From contig NZ_SPQT01000018.1 in assembly GCF_004571025.1 (NCBI RefSeq), positions 123,540 through 187,539 on the forward strand: a stretch of 64,000 bases of DNA, written 5' to 3'. Below are positions 8,472-16,977 of this stretch, one piece after another. The translations under genes and the position numbers were made by a program. Position 1 is the stretch's first letter; each line of letters opens with the position of its first letter. Source of the stretch: Bradyrhizobium niftali. Lineage in GTDB: Bacteria; Pseudomonadota; Alphaproteobacteria; Rhizobiales; Xanthobacteraceae. The notes beneath the pieces were generated by a model that saw nothing but the letters and a program-made list of their open reading frames with translations, made no database searches and was not told the origin of the DNA.

Positions 8472-8977
8472 ATGAAGAAATTGGCGATCGCGGCCTATGT
8501 CCTGACCTTGTCTGAAGCTCAGGCGCAGATGTCCTATGCCGGACTGCAAATGCGTCCAATCAAGGCGCTCTCGGAGCAGCAGGTCGCCGACCTTTCATTA
8601 GGCCTTGCGCTGGCCGCGGAGTTGAACGGCTATCCCGACCCGTCGCATGTGCTAGAGTTAGCCGACAAGCTCGACCTCACGACGGAGCAGCGCGCGTGCT
8701 GGCGCTATTCGACGCCATGAAGGCGGAAGCGATGCCTTTGAGGGGCCACGCTGATTGCGAGGAGAGCGAACGGGACGGACATTTTGCAAACCGGACAGTT
8801 AGCGCCGGAAAGTCTGGCTGAAAGCACAGCCGCAATTGCCGTTACGGAGGGGAGGCCCGCGCGTCTCATTTGAAATATCATCTATCCACGTCTGCCTTGC
8901 TCGCTCCGACGCAGCTCAAGGCGTACGCCGAGCTGCGGGGCTATGAGCCCGGCCGCCAGCCGGACCACCATCATTAG
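8472..8977 (+). pseudogene. decayed Spy/CpxP-like periplasmic protein
   Basis: Starts with a degraded signal peptide (MKKLAIAAYVLTLSEAQAQ) and MRPIKALSEQQVADL, then GLALAAELNGYPDPSHVLELADKL, the helical-hairpin pattern of Spy/CpxP-type metal-stress chaperones. After DLTTEQRA the frame is lost. Family-like stretches reappear in other frames: ALFDAMKAEAMPL, HFANRTVSAGKS with a stop, and finally HLKYHLSTSALLAPTQLKAY to AELRGYEPGRQPDHHH, ending at 8975-8977. At least two frameshifts and one stop make it nonfunctional. It lies beside the CDF remnant, so both probably come from one lost cassette. Confidence 0.75.
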
Positions 8978-9052
8978 GACGTTGACCACTGCAACCAGGA
9001 CTCTCGGTTGGAATACAAATTAACGCGTGACGGATGGAGAGGGAGGAATTCA

Positions 9053-9868
9053 ATGAATCCGAACAAAGCGCTTTGGGAAAAAGGCGACTTTACTCGTATT
9101 GCCCAGACTATGAGAGAAAGCGGAGAGGCGCTCGTTGAGCGTATCGGGGTGACAAGGGGGCTGAAAGTGCTGGATCTCGGATGCGGCGACGGAACGACCG
9201 CACTGCCGGAGGCCAGGCGCGGAGCCGATGTGCTCGGCGTCGACATTGCCAGCAATCTTGTTGAAGCGGGCAACAGGCGCGTCAGGGAGCTCGGCCTGAC
9301 GAATTGCAGATTTCAGGAGGGCGACGCGTCAAATCTGCACGAACTCAAGGATGACACGTTCGATCTCGTCGTCAGCATCTTCGGCGCCATGTTCGCGCCA
9401 AAGCCGTTCGATGTCGCAAAGGAAATGGTGCGCGTGACGCGATCCGGTGGACGCATCGTGATGGGGAATTGGATTCCGAATGATCCAACGCTGGTGGCGC
9501 AGATCCTGAAAATCAGCGCGGCTTACGCGCCGCCGCCGCCGGAAGGCTTCATCAGTCCGATGACGTGGGGCGTTGAAAGCAACGTGATCGAGCGATTTGG
9601 CGGTGCAGGCATTCCGAAGGAAAACATCTCCTTCGTCAAGGACACATACACGTTCAGTTTTCCAGGCAAGCCGTCGGACCTGGTCGCCTTGTTCATAGGA
9701 TATTATGGACCCACCATGAATGCCGTCGAAGCTGCAGACAAGAATGGTCGAGCCGCGGATCTTCAGAAAGAGCTGGAGGGTCTATTTGACAGCCAGAACA
9801 GAAGTCCTAGCAAGGACACAACGTCCATTCCTGCGACCTTCTTGCGCGTGACCGTCGCGGTAAATTGA
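9053..9868 (+). CDS. class I SAM-dependent methyltransferase
   Basis: 271 residues. Motif I, LKVLDLGCGDGTTALPEAR (about residues 38-56), and the acidic GVDIASNLVEAG that follows bind S-adenosylmethionine. DTFDLVVSIFGAMFAPKP and the later RVTRSGGRIVMGNW fit motifs II-III of the UbiE/Coq5-like fold. The substrate cannot be read from the sequence. Start ATG 9053 is preceded by GGAGAGGGAGG; the open frame extends a little upstream (TTG 9008) without support. It stands alone between decayed metal genes and a membrane-protein gene. Confidence 0.85.
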   Translation: MNPNKALWEKGDFTRIAQTMRESGEALVERIGVTRGLKVLDLGCGDGTTALPEARRGADVLGVDIASNLVEAGNRRVRELGLTNCRFQEGDASNLHELKDDTFDLVVSIFGAMFAPKPFDVAKEMVRVTRSGGRIVMGNWIPNDPTLVAQILKISAAYAPPPPEGFISPMTWGVESNVIERFGGAGIPKENISFVKDTYTFSFPGKPSDLVALFIGYYGPTMNAVEAADKNGRAADLQKELEGLFDSQNRSPSKDTTSIPATFLRVTVAVN

Positions 9869-10056
9869 CCGTATTCGCAAGTTCCGATCTTGACCGGCGG
9901 TGATCACAGAAGCCCGACTCGACCTCCAGGAGGCGCTACAAACATCGACCAACAGCCGGTCGAAAATGCAGGTTGTTTCCGGGCTTTTCTGAAGCACTCA
10001 ACGGACGCTCCGCCGTTGATTGTTCAAAGACGGAGTTGCGAGGCGACGCGGAGGGG

Positions 10057-10512
10057 ATGTCGATGGCCGATGGCATTACGGTTGTTGCCGGGATTCCCAT
10101 TCCGTCGACCTCCCCAGCTTTTCTTGTCGGAGTCGCCTTTCACGTCGTGGTTGGGATAGCCTGTATCGTCGTTGGCGTCCTCGCAATGCTGAGCACCAAG
10201 GGCAGGGGACGCCATTCGAGCTTCGGTACGACCTACTACTGGTGCCTGCTCGCGGTTTTCTTGTCGGCAAGCGTATTGGCGGCGGTTCGATGGACGGAAG
10301 ACTACCACCTGTTCATTTTGGGAGTTCTCTCCTTTGGAGCTGCCTCCGGGGGACGCCTCGCTTTGCGACGGCGATGGTGGAAGTCGGTTTATCTGCATGT
10401 CATTGAAATGGGATCGTCCTATGTCCTGGTCCTGACCGCGTTCTACGTACACAACGGAAAGAACTTGCCAGTTTGGCAGGAGTTGCCGGAGACGGCATTC
10501 TGGAAAAGTTGA
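10057..10512 (+). CDS. membrane protein of unknown function, C-terminally short paralogue of the 40 kb gene
   Basis: About 151 residues with four hydrophobic helices (AFLVGVAFHVVVGIACIVVGVLA, WCLLAVFLSASVLAAV, LFILGVLSFGAAS, SSYVLVLTAFYV). It shares GIPIPSTSP, the HSSFGTTYYWCLLA region, YHLFILG and YVHNGKNLPVW with the protein at 40090-40614, so the two are paralogues. This copy stops at LPETAFWKS, where the other continues about 23 residues with a further membrane helix, suggesting truncation. The family looks like uncharacterised DUF2306-like membrane proteins, a tentative call. Start chosen at ATG 10057 behind GCGGAGGGG. Confidence 0.65.
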   Translation: MSMADGITVVAGIPIPSTSPAFLVGVAFHVVVGIACIVVGVLAMLSTKGRGRHSSFGTTYYWCLLAVFLSASVLAAVRWTEDYHLFILGVLSFGAASGGRLALRRRWWKSVYLHVIEMGSSYVLVLTAFYVHNGKNLPVWQELPETAFWKS

Positions 10513-10560
10513 CGATCGGCGGAGGCAGGGACATCTGTGCACTCTGATGGAGAACCGCTG

Positions 10561-11172
10561 ATGGGCTTCTATAGCGAGACGATCCTGCCGAAGCTTTGCG
10601 ATCTTGCGATGCGTAACAAAGACCTCGTACCGTATCGCAAGCGGGTCATTGGCGCCGCTGAGGGGCGAGTGGTCGAGATCGGCGTCGGTTCAGGCAGGAA
10701 CTTGCCTTTCTATCGGTCGCCCGTAAAACAGGTATTGGCGCTCGAGCCCGCTCCGAATCTCATTGCCATGGCACGCCGTGCTCAACATCCGAACATGCCG
10801 GTGGATTTCATCACGGGATCAGCCGAGGCCATTCCACTCGACAACCACAGCGTCGATACCGTCGTGACCACCTGGACGTTATGCAGCATTCCACAAGCCG
10901 CCACGGCGCTGGCCGAGATGCGCCGGGTGCTTCGGCCTGGAGGCAGGCTCTTGTTCGCTGAGCATGGCCTGGCGCCAGACAAGAATGTGCGTAGATGGCA
11001 GGATTGGCTCACGCCCGCTTGGAGCCGCATCAGCGGCGGTTGTCATCTTAATCGCCCCATCCAATTGATGATCGAAGATGCGGGATTCCGGGTTGATCGC
11101 GTGGAAACCGGCTACATGCCGGGGCCGAAGCCAATGACATATATGTATGAAGGCAGCGCGAGTCCGGGCTAG
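10561..11172 (+). CDS. class I SAM-dependent methyltransferase (METTL7/UbiE-like)
   Basis: 203 residues. It opens MGFYSETILPKLCDLAM, typical of the small METTL7/PMT-like group, then motif I GRVVEIGVGSGRNLPFY, the acidic LALEPAPNL, AEAIPLDNHSVDTVV, TLCSIP and the post-motif MRRVLRPGGRLLFAEHG. The C-terminal part HLNRPIQLMIEDAGF and GPKPMTYMYEG completes the domain. The substrate is unknown; members act on lipids or small thiols and metalloids, so none should be assumed. ATG 10561 is favoured over GTG 10537 because the family begins at MGFY. It lies 48 bp after the short membrane-protein gene. Confidence 0.85.
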   Translation: MGFYSETILPKLCDLAMRNKDLVPYRKRVIGAAEGRVVEIGVGSGRNLPFYRSPVKQVLALEPAPNLIAMARRAQHPNMPVDFITGSAEAIPLDNHSVDTVVTTWTLCSIPQAATALAEMRRVLRPGGRLLFAEHGLAPDKNVRRWQDWLTPAWSRISGGCHLNRPIQLMIEDAGFRVDRVETGYMPGPKPMTYMYEGSASPG

Positions 11173-11295
11173 GCAGCTGGCCGCCTTATGTCCGCTCAAC
11201 CCCTAACAGCGGCGGGAAAGCGGACGTCTGCCGAGGTCGCTGAAGGGCGATGAGCCGACATCGCTCCAATCAAGCGGCGATACTTGTCAGGCTCC

Positions 11296-11718
11296 TTAGC
11301 GGCCGTAGGGGAAGCAGCGGTTGCGATCGAGTGTGAGACCGAAATGCGCTCCCAGTGCAGCGATGGCCGCGTCCTGCTGAGGATAAGGATCGGCATTGGA
11401 TGCGGCAACGATGATGATCGGGAACCCGCCGCGATCCTTGCCACCCGGTGGCAGCATCGCTGTAGTTAGTGCATTGCCCTCCCTGTCGCGCAGCGTGAGG
11501 AAAAGCGGCATCTCTCGCTGTACATGGGCCTCGAGGCCGATGTCGCGCTCGATCGCGTTGGGCCGCTCGGGACGCCAGGACTGGACTGCCTTCTCCCGCT
11601 CGCGGCGGAAATATTTCTCAACTGTGTGGCCCATCAGGCGCGACTCATGCATCGCTTCACCTTCGGTCTCGATACGGAACCAGGTCTTGCCCTTCGGCGC
11701 GTCGCAAACATACTGCAT
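11296..11718 (-). CDS. conserved hypothetical protein, 140 aa
   Basis: 140-residue soluble protein without signal peptide. Visible stretches are CDAPKGKTWFRIETEGEA near the start, a basic helical part (EKYFRREREKAVQSW), and an alpha/beta-looking second half (PLFLTLRDREGN, FPIIIVAASNADPYP, ALGAHFGLTLDRNRCF). Domain not recognised. The ordered strand/helix pattern and absence of a competing frame support a real gene. Reads opposite to its neighbours and is isolated. Confidence 0.6.
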   Translation of the reverse strand: MQYVCDAPKGKTWFRIETEGEAMHESRLMGHTVEKYFRREREKAVQSWRPERPNAIERDIGLEAHVQREMPLFLTLRDREGNALTTAMLPPGGKDRGGFPIIIVAASNADPYPQQDAAIAALGAHFGLTLDRNRCFPYGR

Positions 11719-11901
11719 TTCGCCCGTCCTGCGATCGCCGCAATTCTAGGGCGGCGGGCCTGCAAAGCCAATATGAGACTAGCTCCCGTGTATAGCGCTG
11801 CACGATCAGAGGGGCTAAGAGTTCTTGATTGAACGTTGAAGTTCTAGCGAGCCCAAACAATACTAGGTCGACCGGAATAATCCTCTTCAAGGAGCGTCCC
11901 G

Positions 11902-12111
11902 ATGCCTGATGTAAGGGAAAAGCAACGCGAAGCCCGCCGGAAGATCATTCGCCAATGGGCGAAGCTTCCGAAGGATAAACGGCAGTTTGTGCAGGGGATT
12001 TCTGAATTCGCCAGGACCGCCGCTCAGCAGAACGAAGACGCATTCGTCCGCAGTCGTCGCGATCCGTATCAGAAGATCATCGGATGGCTATTGCCGCGTG
12101 CTCATCTCTGA
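11902..12111 (+). CDS. small basic hypothetical protein, 69 aa
   Basis: 69 residues, strongly basic and helical (VREKQREARRKIIRQWAK, FARTAAQQNEDAF), ending PYQKIIGWLLPRAHL. A good AAGGAG ribosome site lies 8 bases before the ATG. No domain recognised. Such short, charged helical proteins are often stress- or nucleic-acid-associated, but nothing here identifies a partner. Confidence 0.6.
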   Translation: MPDVREKQREARRKIIRQWAKLPKDKRQFVQGISEFARTAAQQNEDAFVRSRRDPYQKIIGWLLPRAHL

Positions 12112-12226
12112 ACGACTGAGTCCTCTGCACTTCCTTCGAAGTCGACACCGAAATTTCGGCAAAGTCATCGAATGTCCTGCATTGTCCGAACCCCCGGCAG
12201 GGCCGTCACAAAGCGACGAGATAACT

Positions 12227-12604
12227 GTGAAGCTGAAAGCAACCATCATCGTCGCAGCGCTGTTAGCTGCAACGGCTGCACATGCCGAGACGATCGAGCT
12301 GAAATGCTGGGCGCGGGGCCTTACGGCTAGCGAGCGCAACTCGGTCTACATAAACGGGGAACAGGTCACCGTTGATCTAGACGAGGGGACGATGCACTCT
12401 CGGACATTCGGAAGCAATTTGGCCGTCCGCGTCACGGATACGCACTTGTTCTTTGAGACGGCGCTTACGCTCGGCAACATTTGGCAACATCTGTTCGACC
12501 CGACCGCTGTCTGGCAAGGTTTCATCAACCGCGTCGACGGCACGTTTAAGGCGCATAAACGCGACGGTACTTTCATCAGCGGGCACTGCCAGCTGGTCGG
12601 CTGA
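12227..12604 (+). CDS. small secreted protein, 125 aa
   Basis: GTG start at 12227, chosen because it begins an evident signal peptide (KLKATIIVAALLAATAAHA, cleavage near residue 21). The mature domain is beta-rich: IELKCWARGLTASERNSVYI, GEQVTVDLDEGTMHS, RVTDTHLFFETAL, ending GTFISGHCQLVG. The two cysteines (in LKCWA and GHCQL) could form a disulfide. No known domain. It is followed directly by a dispersed repeat. Confidence 0.65.
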   Translation: MKLKATIIVAALLAATAAHAETIELKCWARGLTASERNSVYINGEQVTVDLDEGTMHSRTFGSNLAVRVTDTHLFFETALTLGNIWQHLFDPTAVWQGFINRVDGTFKAHKRDGTFISGHCQLVG

Positions 12605-12626
12605 ACCTGCCCCATGTCGCAGATGG

Positions 12627-12720
12627 GTCAAAATGCGGAGAACTCAACGTGAGCAATCTGGTCTGCCCTGCCTCACTCAGCGGACATCCGCGAAGGTGGT
12701 TGCTACTTCGCAAATGGGCC
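12627..12720 (+). repeat. dispersed intergenic repeat, copy 1
   Basis: About 94 bases beginning GTCAAAATGCGGAGAACTCA and ending CTTCGCAAATGGGCC. A second copy at 58580-58674 shares GTCAAAATGCG, ACTCA, TGAGCAA, TCTGG, the GAGCGGAC/CAGCGGAC core, ACTTCGC and ATGGGCC in the same order over the same length. Both are noncoding and lie just 3' of genes. Likely a decayed dispersed element; whether it is transcribed is unknown. Confidence 0.7.
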
Positions 12721-12795
12721 AACAACCGACATGCGCACGGCCACCGGAGAGGATCTACCCACTGCCGCCGGAACGGGAAGGTGTCACTGGCGACT

Positions 12796-12903
12796 TCAGC
12801 GGCTTGACCGCAGGATGATGATGCCGATGACGATCGGAGCCAGTCCAAAGGCCATCGCGACCCAGAACTTGGGCTCTTGGAGGATGTCGAAGATTTCGAG
12901 CAT
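12796..12903 (-). CDS. possible small membrane protein, 35 aa
   Basis: Minus-strand frame from ATG (12901-12903) to TGA (12796-12798). Peptide MLEIFDILQEPKFWVA, then one hydrophobic helix MAFGLAPIVIGIIIL, ending RSSR with positive residues, a normal inside anchor. No clear Shine-Dalgarno is visible, so the call rests on the coherent single-helix design with charged flanks. Could be chance. Confidence 0.4.
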   Translation of the reverse strand: MLEIFDILQEPKFWVAMAFGLAPIVIGIIILRSSR

Positions 12904-13051
12904 GTTTCGTAAGGATAGTGCGCCATGAACACATGGTCACGACCTGTGGGGTCGCTCCGTGATACTACGGGGGCGGGCTGACGCTCATCCATTGCAGGTC
13001 GAACCAGCCGGTCTAGACTGGTGCTGATCTGCCAAATCGATTCGAAGAGAA

Positions 13052-13429
13052 ATGGCGAAGTCTTCAAAACTTGTTGTCGCGAAGAGGGGACGCGTGCTCC
13101 TGGTCAGACGACGACGCGATAGGCTCTGGATGTTTCCGGGCGGTCGCAAGCGTGCAGGTGAGAGTGAAAGGAAGTGCCTCCGCCGAGAGATCGGGGAAGA
13201 ACTGCCGAAGCTCAAGCTGGGGCCGGTGAAGCTCTGGAAAGAAGTGAAGGCAAAGAATCGTCGGTCCGGTCGCAAGATGAGTGACGCGATCTTCTTAGCC
13301 AAGAACGCGTCCGGCCCGCTGAAGATCGGCGACAAGAAGGAGATCGACAGGGCAGTCTGGTGCAAGCCACGAGGAATCAGGCTGACGCCGACTTCGCGCT
13401 ACATTCGGGACAAGTTGTTTCCGAAGTGA
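13052..13429 (+). CDS. Nudix hydrolase
   Basis: 125 residues. The Nudix box G-x5-E-x7-R-E-x2-E-E is complete (GGRKRAGES..REIGEEL, about residues 30-52) and follows a short strand pair (VLLVRRRRDRLWMFP). Nudix enzymes cleave nucleoside diphosphates linked to another group; substrate cannot be told. Short, with a basic loop (KAKNRRSGRKM) after the box. C-terminal RYIRDKLFPK. A GAAGAG ribosome-like sequence precedes the start. Confidence 0.85.
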   Translation: MAKSSKLVVAKRGRVLLVRRRRDRLWMFPGGRKRAGESERKCLRREIGEELPKLKLGPVKLWKEVKAKNRRSGRKMSDAIFLAKNASGPLKIGDKKEIDRAVWCKPRGIRLTPTSRYIRDKLFPK

Positions 13430-13522
13430 ATTGTGTTCCCGCAGTCGAAGCGAGTTGGGCCTCGATGTTTGGTCTTTGCTCGCCTCGTGTTAGACTTCCC
13501 CGCCCGACCAGGGAGAGCAGCC

Positions 13523-13723
13523 ATGACCGCCGAGTTCGATGAAGACCGCTTCAATATGGCTATTCGTAAATTTCTGAAGCATGTCGGGGTTACATCGCAG
13601 CGTGAAATTGAGAACCTGGTGCGTAGCGGGGCAGTGAAAGGTGGCAAGCTCAAACTGCGAATGACCCTGTCCGCTGAGGGGACGCCGCTGAAACATGTAG
13701 TCGAGGAAACAATCGCACTCTGA
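13523..13723 (+). CDS. DUF6494 family small protein
   Basis: 66 residues starting at ATG 13523 behind AGGGAGAGCAGCC. Signature of the family: FDEDRFNMAIRKFLKHVGVTSQREIE, seen here as MAIRKFLKHVGVTSQREIE (residues about 12-30), then a beta hairpin with KLRMTLSAEG and a hydrophobic end. Function unknown; the family occurs widely in proteobacteria as a short soluble protein. Upstream frame to 13433 is unsupported. Confidence 0.7.
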   Translation: MTAEFDEDRFNMAIRKFLKHVGVTSQREIENLVRSGAVKGGKLKLRMTLSAEGTPLKHVVEETIAL

Positions 13724-13851
13724 CGCTGTCCCGGCTGCCCCAGCATTGGAGTGAGCATAATGCGTCCGCTTTCGGGCACATCGCGGCCATCCCGTCGGCT
13801 GGCGCCCATTGAGCCAGACTGCCGAGCCATGATTCAAAAGGGGGGCGAATC

Positions 13852-14653
13852 ATGCGCTACGAACTCTCCGACGAGAAATGGACTGCCATCAGGCCGATGC
13901 TGCCAAACAAGCCGCGCGGCGTACCGCGGGTGAATGATCGTCGCGTCCTCAATGGTATCTTCTGGGTGCTACGATCCGGGGGCGCCATGGCGCGATCTAC
14001 CAGATGCTTTCGGCCGGTATACCACTTGCTACAATCGCTTCGTTCGTTGGGCGACGAGCAGGTGTGTGGACGGCGATTATGAAGGCCTTGGCAGCCGCTC
14101 ACGATGCCGCTGTGCAAATGATCGACACGTCGATTGTCCGCGTGCATCAACATGGAGCCTGCATCGACCGGAATAAAAGACAATGCATGGGGCGGTCACG
14201 GGGCGGGTTGACCAGTAAGATTCTGCGGTCCTGGATACAAACGGCCTACCGGTCCGAGTTGCGCTGACGCCTGGGGAAGCCCACGACAATCGGCTTGCTG
14301 GAAAACTCTTATCTCGCATGAAGCCTGGATCGATGCTGCTGGCGGACCGTGGCTACGACGCCGATTGGATTAGAGAACTTGCGATCAAGAAAGGAGCATG
14401 GGCCAACATCCCGCCGAAAAGCAATCGCAGCGAACCGATCTGCTTCAGTCCCTATCTGTATCGCGCTCGCAATCGAGTTGAGCGGTTCTTCAACAGGATC
14501 AAGCAATGTCGTCGGGTAGCGACGCGCTACGACAAACTTGCCGCCAATTACCTTGCCTTCGTGCAACTCGCGTCAATCAGGCTATGGCTCGGCGCTAATG
14601 AGCCACGTCCTAGTTTGACACAGCGGCGACAGGGATCTACCGCTCCGCCGTAG
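13852..14653 (+). mobile_element. IS5-family transposase, multiply frameshifted
   Basis: A full-length IS5-type (IS427-like) DDE transposase can be read only by changing frame three times. Frame one: MRYELSDEKWTAIRPMLPN to GIFWVLRSG. A run of five G near 13976-13981 (four expected) shifts to WRDLPDAFGRYTTCYNRFVRW. A second change near 14052 leads to IMKALAAAHDAAVQMIDTSI, with the first catalytic Asp. A third near 14222 gives GLPVRVALTPGEAHDNRL, LLADRGYDADW with the second Asp, and RNRVERFFNRIKQ with the Glu. More than the single programmed frameshift of some IS427 members, so dead. Terminal repeats were not resolved. The right end abuts the nucleoside phosphorylase stop. Confidence 0.85.
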
Positions 14654-15467
14654 ATCGCCAACTGCGCGCTGCTGCAGCGACCACGGCAAGGGTTGCCGTG
14701 GCTCCATCCGCCTCGCCCTTTTCAAAGTCGCCATTGGTCTGCGCCATGGTATTCGTCACATGCGCGAAGCAGACAACCGATCGACGTTTCGCGGTCGCGA
14801 AGGCATGGAGCGCGGCAGCCTCCATTTCCACGGCGAGCGCGCCTGCGTCACGCGCTGACGCAATCGCTGTGTCAGTTTCGCGATAGGGCGCGTCCGTTGT
14901 CCAGGTCGCTCCACGATGGACCGCAATGCCCGGAAGTGCCGTCAGGGCACTTTCGACGCGCGCAAGCAACGACGCGTCGGGTGCCTCGGCGAACCTCGCC
15001 GGCGGAAGATAGTGATAGCTCGTTCCCTCATCGCGTAGGGCACGATCGATCAGCACAAAGTAAGGCGGAGGCCCGCTGTCTGTGATCTGTCCCGCCGAGG
15101 TCACGCTGATCAATAACCGGCAACCTGAGACAAAAAGCTGCTCGGCCACGAGCACGGCGAAGGGCGCGCCGACTGCGCAACCGACGACACCGACCTCGCC
15201 AATGCCTTCCAGATCGAAGGCGAGCAGCTCGGTGTGGTAACAGGCCCACCCTTGGTGGAGCCGTCCGGCACCAGTTCGCCGGAGGTGTCGCACGACATCG
15301 CCATCAGGGTCGAGCATGCAAATTTGGGGGACGTCGAGCAGGGGGACGCCTTTCTGCCGACGCGCCTCGCGCAGCAGTGCTTCCGGCTGAAACACGGAAG
15401 GAGAAGCATGCTCCTTGCCGTTCACGATCGGCCACGCCGAGCTCGTGTGATCTGCCTTCTGATCCAT
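14637..15467 (-). CDS. nucleoside phosphorylase family protein
   Basis: 276 residues from ATG 15465-15467. PNP/UDP phosphorylase fold: GEVGVVGCAVGAPFAVLVAE, TSAGQ (phosphate/ribose region), TWTTDAPYRET, and the conserved ribose-binding VEMEAAALHAFA (about residues 225-236). It would cleave or form an N-ribosyl bond, phosphate dependent; the base is unknown and a modified or thio-nucleoside is possible from context. Starts 23 bp after the ArsR-rhodanese gene on the same strand, so one operon. An upstream extension to 15596 lies inside that gene and is rejected. Its 3' end overlaps the IS5 remnant by 17 bp, so the last residues (WRSTAER) may derive from the insertion. Confidence 0.82.
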   Translation of the reverse strand: MDQKADHTSSAWPIVNGKEHASPSVFQPEALLREARRQKGVPLLDVPQICMLDPDGDVVRHLRRTGAGRLHQGWACYHTELLAFDLEGIGEVGVVGCAVGAPFAVLVAEQLFVSGCRLLISVTSAGQITDSGPPPYFVLIDRALRDEGTSYHYLPPARFAEAPDASLLARVESALTALPGIAVHRGATWTTDAPYRETDTAIASARDAGALAVEMEAAALHAFATAKRRSVVCFAHVTNTMAQTNGDFEKGEADGATATLAVVAAAARSWRSTAER

Positions 15468-15489
15468 GGGATTTCCTGGACTTACCTGA

Positions 15490-16158
15490 TCAAGCGACCG
15501 CCTCGACCGGCAATCCGGCGGCCTTCCATTCGGGGTACCCGTCCTCGAGTCGACGGACGCGATAACCTCGCCCCCGGAGCGCTGCGACCGCATCAAACGA
15601 AAGGACGCAATAGGGGCCGCGACAATAGGCGATCACCTCGCGACCTTTCGGCAGTTCGCTCAAACGTCTCTCCAGTTCGGCGAATGGAATGTTGAGAGCC
15701 CCCGGAAGATGGCCCAGCGCGAATTCGTCTTCGGGGCGAACATCGAGCACCGTGACCAAGTCGTCGTGCAATCGTGCGACCAGATCATCTCGCGACACCG
15801 GTTCGAGTGCATCGCGGGCGTGGAAGTAATCGGTCACGATACGGCCAATTTCGGCGACGTTCCGCTCGCCGACGCGACCCAACGCCTTCATCAGCGCGAC
15901 CACTTCGGCATCGCCGGCCAAGCGATAGAGAACATGTTTACCCCGCCGCTCCGTCTCGACGAGACGCGCGCGCCTGAGGATCTGCAGATGGCGGGATGTG
16001 TTGGCGAACGTCAGATGCGCACGGGCCGATAGCTCCTCGACGCTGCGCATCCCTTGAGCGAGGTGCTCCAACAGCTCGAGCCGATGCGCATGGCCCAACG
16101 CCTGCGCCACCTCGGCAAGGTTCTCATAGATCGCGTGTTTCGGTCCGGTACTTGACAC
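15490..16158 (-). CDS. ArsR-family regulator fused to a rhodanese domain
   Basis: 222 residues. N-terminal winged helix (about 5-90): LAEVAQALGHAHRLELLEHL and the recognition part LTFANTSRHLQILRRARLVE. C-terminal rhodanese (about 110-220): VTVLDVRPEDEFALGHLPGA and the active-site loop YCRGPYC, which can carry a persulfide. Such fusions (BigR-like neighbours) sense sulfide or polysulfide. GTG 16158 is chosen as start because AGGAG stands five bases before it; an in-frame ATG at 16179 lies inside the operator dyad. Divergent from the MBL/MFS/desulfurase genes, which it likely represses together with its own operon. Confidence 0.9.
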   Translation of the reverse strand: MSSTGPKHAIYENLAEVAQALGHAHRLELLEHLAQGMRSVEELSARAHLTFANTSRHLQILRRARLVETERRGKHVLYRLAGDAEVVALMKALGRVGERNVAEIGRIVTDYFHARDALEPVSRDDLVARLHDDLVTVLDVRPEDEFALGHLPGALNIPFAELERRLSELPKGREVIAYCRGPYCVLSFDAVAALRGRGYRVRRLEDGYPEWKAAGLPVEAVA

Positions 16159-16167
16159 GGCAGCTCC

Positions 16168-16197
16168 TGAATATATCATTCAGCAGATCGATTGAAT
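16168..16197. promoter_or_regulatory. operator dyads between the ArsR-rhodanese gene and the MBL gene
   Basis: Two overlapping inverted repeats share one arm: TGAAT-N5-ATTCA (16168-16182) and ATTCA-N10-TGAAT (16178-16197). The tract is AT-rich against a GC-rich background and covers the region just upstream of the proposed regulator start. ArsR-family repressors usually bind AT-rich dyads at such divergent promoters. Binding is inferred. Confidence 0.6.
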
Positions 16198-16232
16198 GTT
16201 ATTTAGCCGCTCTTAGAGAGGAGTGCAAGTCC

Positions 16233-16973
16233 ATGATCCTCCGCCAGTTCTTGCATAACGATCCCGTTGGCATCTCTTACCTGTTCGGCTGCGGCGGCAA
16301 GGCGGCCGGCGCGGTCGTCGATCCCGTCGGCGATATCCAGCCCTATTTGCAAGCCGCCGACAATGCCGGCATGCGGATTCAGTTTGTCATCGATACGCAT
16401 GTCCATGCCGACCACCTGTCGGCGGGCCGGGCTCTCGCCGAGGCGGCAGGGGCTCCCTACGTGCTCTCGTCGACCGCGGGCGTGTCGTTTCCGTTCAAGA
16501 GTGTGCGCGACGGCGACGTCCTTCCGCTCGGCAACGTCACGGCGACGGTTCTCCACACGCCGGGTCACACGCCCGAGCACATCTGTATTCTTGTGACGGA
16601 CCGGACGCGCGCCGACGAGCCTTGGTTCGTCTTGACCGGTCACACATTGATGGTCGGCGACCTGGGCCGTACCGAGCTCGCCGTCAGCGCGGAAGAAGGC
16701 GCAAAACAACTGTTCCGCAGTGTGCGCAAGCTGAAGGGCTTGCCGGACCATGTCGAGGTACTGCCCGGCGCCTATGCGGGTTCGGTCTGCGGTCGCCGGC
16801 TGAGCGGCAAGCCCTGGTCCACGATCGGCTTCGAAAAGCGGCACAATCAGGCGTTCGCGATCGAGGACGAAGCCGAGTTTATCCGGTTCATGGTCGCCGA
16901 GATTCCGCCGGCGCCACCGGAAGCCGCCAAGATCAGAGCCGCCAATTCGGGCGCCACTGCCGCTGCGGCCTGA
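16233..16973 (+). CDS. MBL-fold hydrolase, persulfide dioxygenase/ETHE1-like
   Basis: 246 residues. Metal ligands are visible: the HxHxDH motif at His56, His58, Asp60, His61; His112 in TPGHTPEH; and the Asp in LMVGDLGRTEL. The GDxGRT form is that of ETHE1/Blh persulfide dioxygenases, which oxidise glutathione persulfide to sulfite using mononuclear iron. No rhodanese domain is fused here, but one is present on the divergent regulator. It starts 74 bp from the divergent promoter and is followed after 4 bp by an MFS gene, forming a sulfur-related operon. Substrate is inferred from motif and context. Confidence 0.85.
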   Translation: MILRQFLHNDPVGISYLFGCGGKAAGAVVDPVGDIQPYLQAADNAGMRIQFVIDTHVHADHLSAGRALAEAAGAPYVLSSTAGVSFPFKSVRDGDVLPLGNVTATVLHTPGHTPEHICILVTDRTRADEPWFVLTGHTLMVGDLGRTELAVSAEEGAKQLFRSVRKLKGLPDHVEVLPGAYAGSVCGRRLSGKPWSTIGFEKRHNQAFAIEDEAEFIRFMVAEIPPAPPEAAKIRAANSGATAAAA

Positions 16974-16977
16974 TGCC

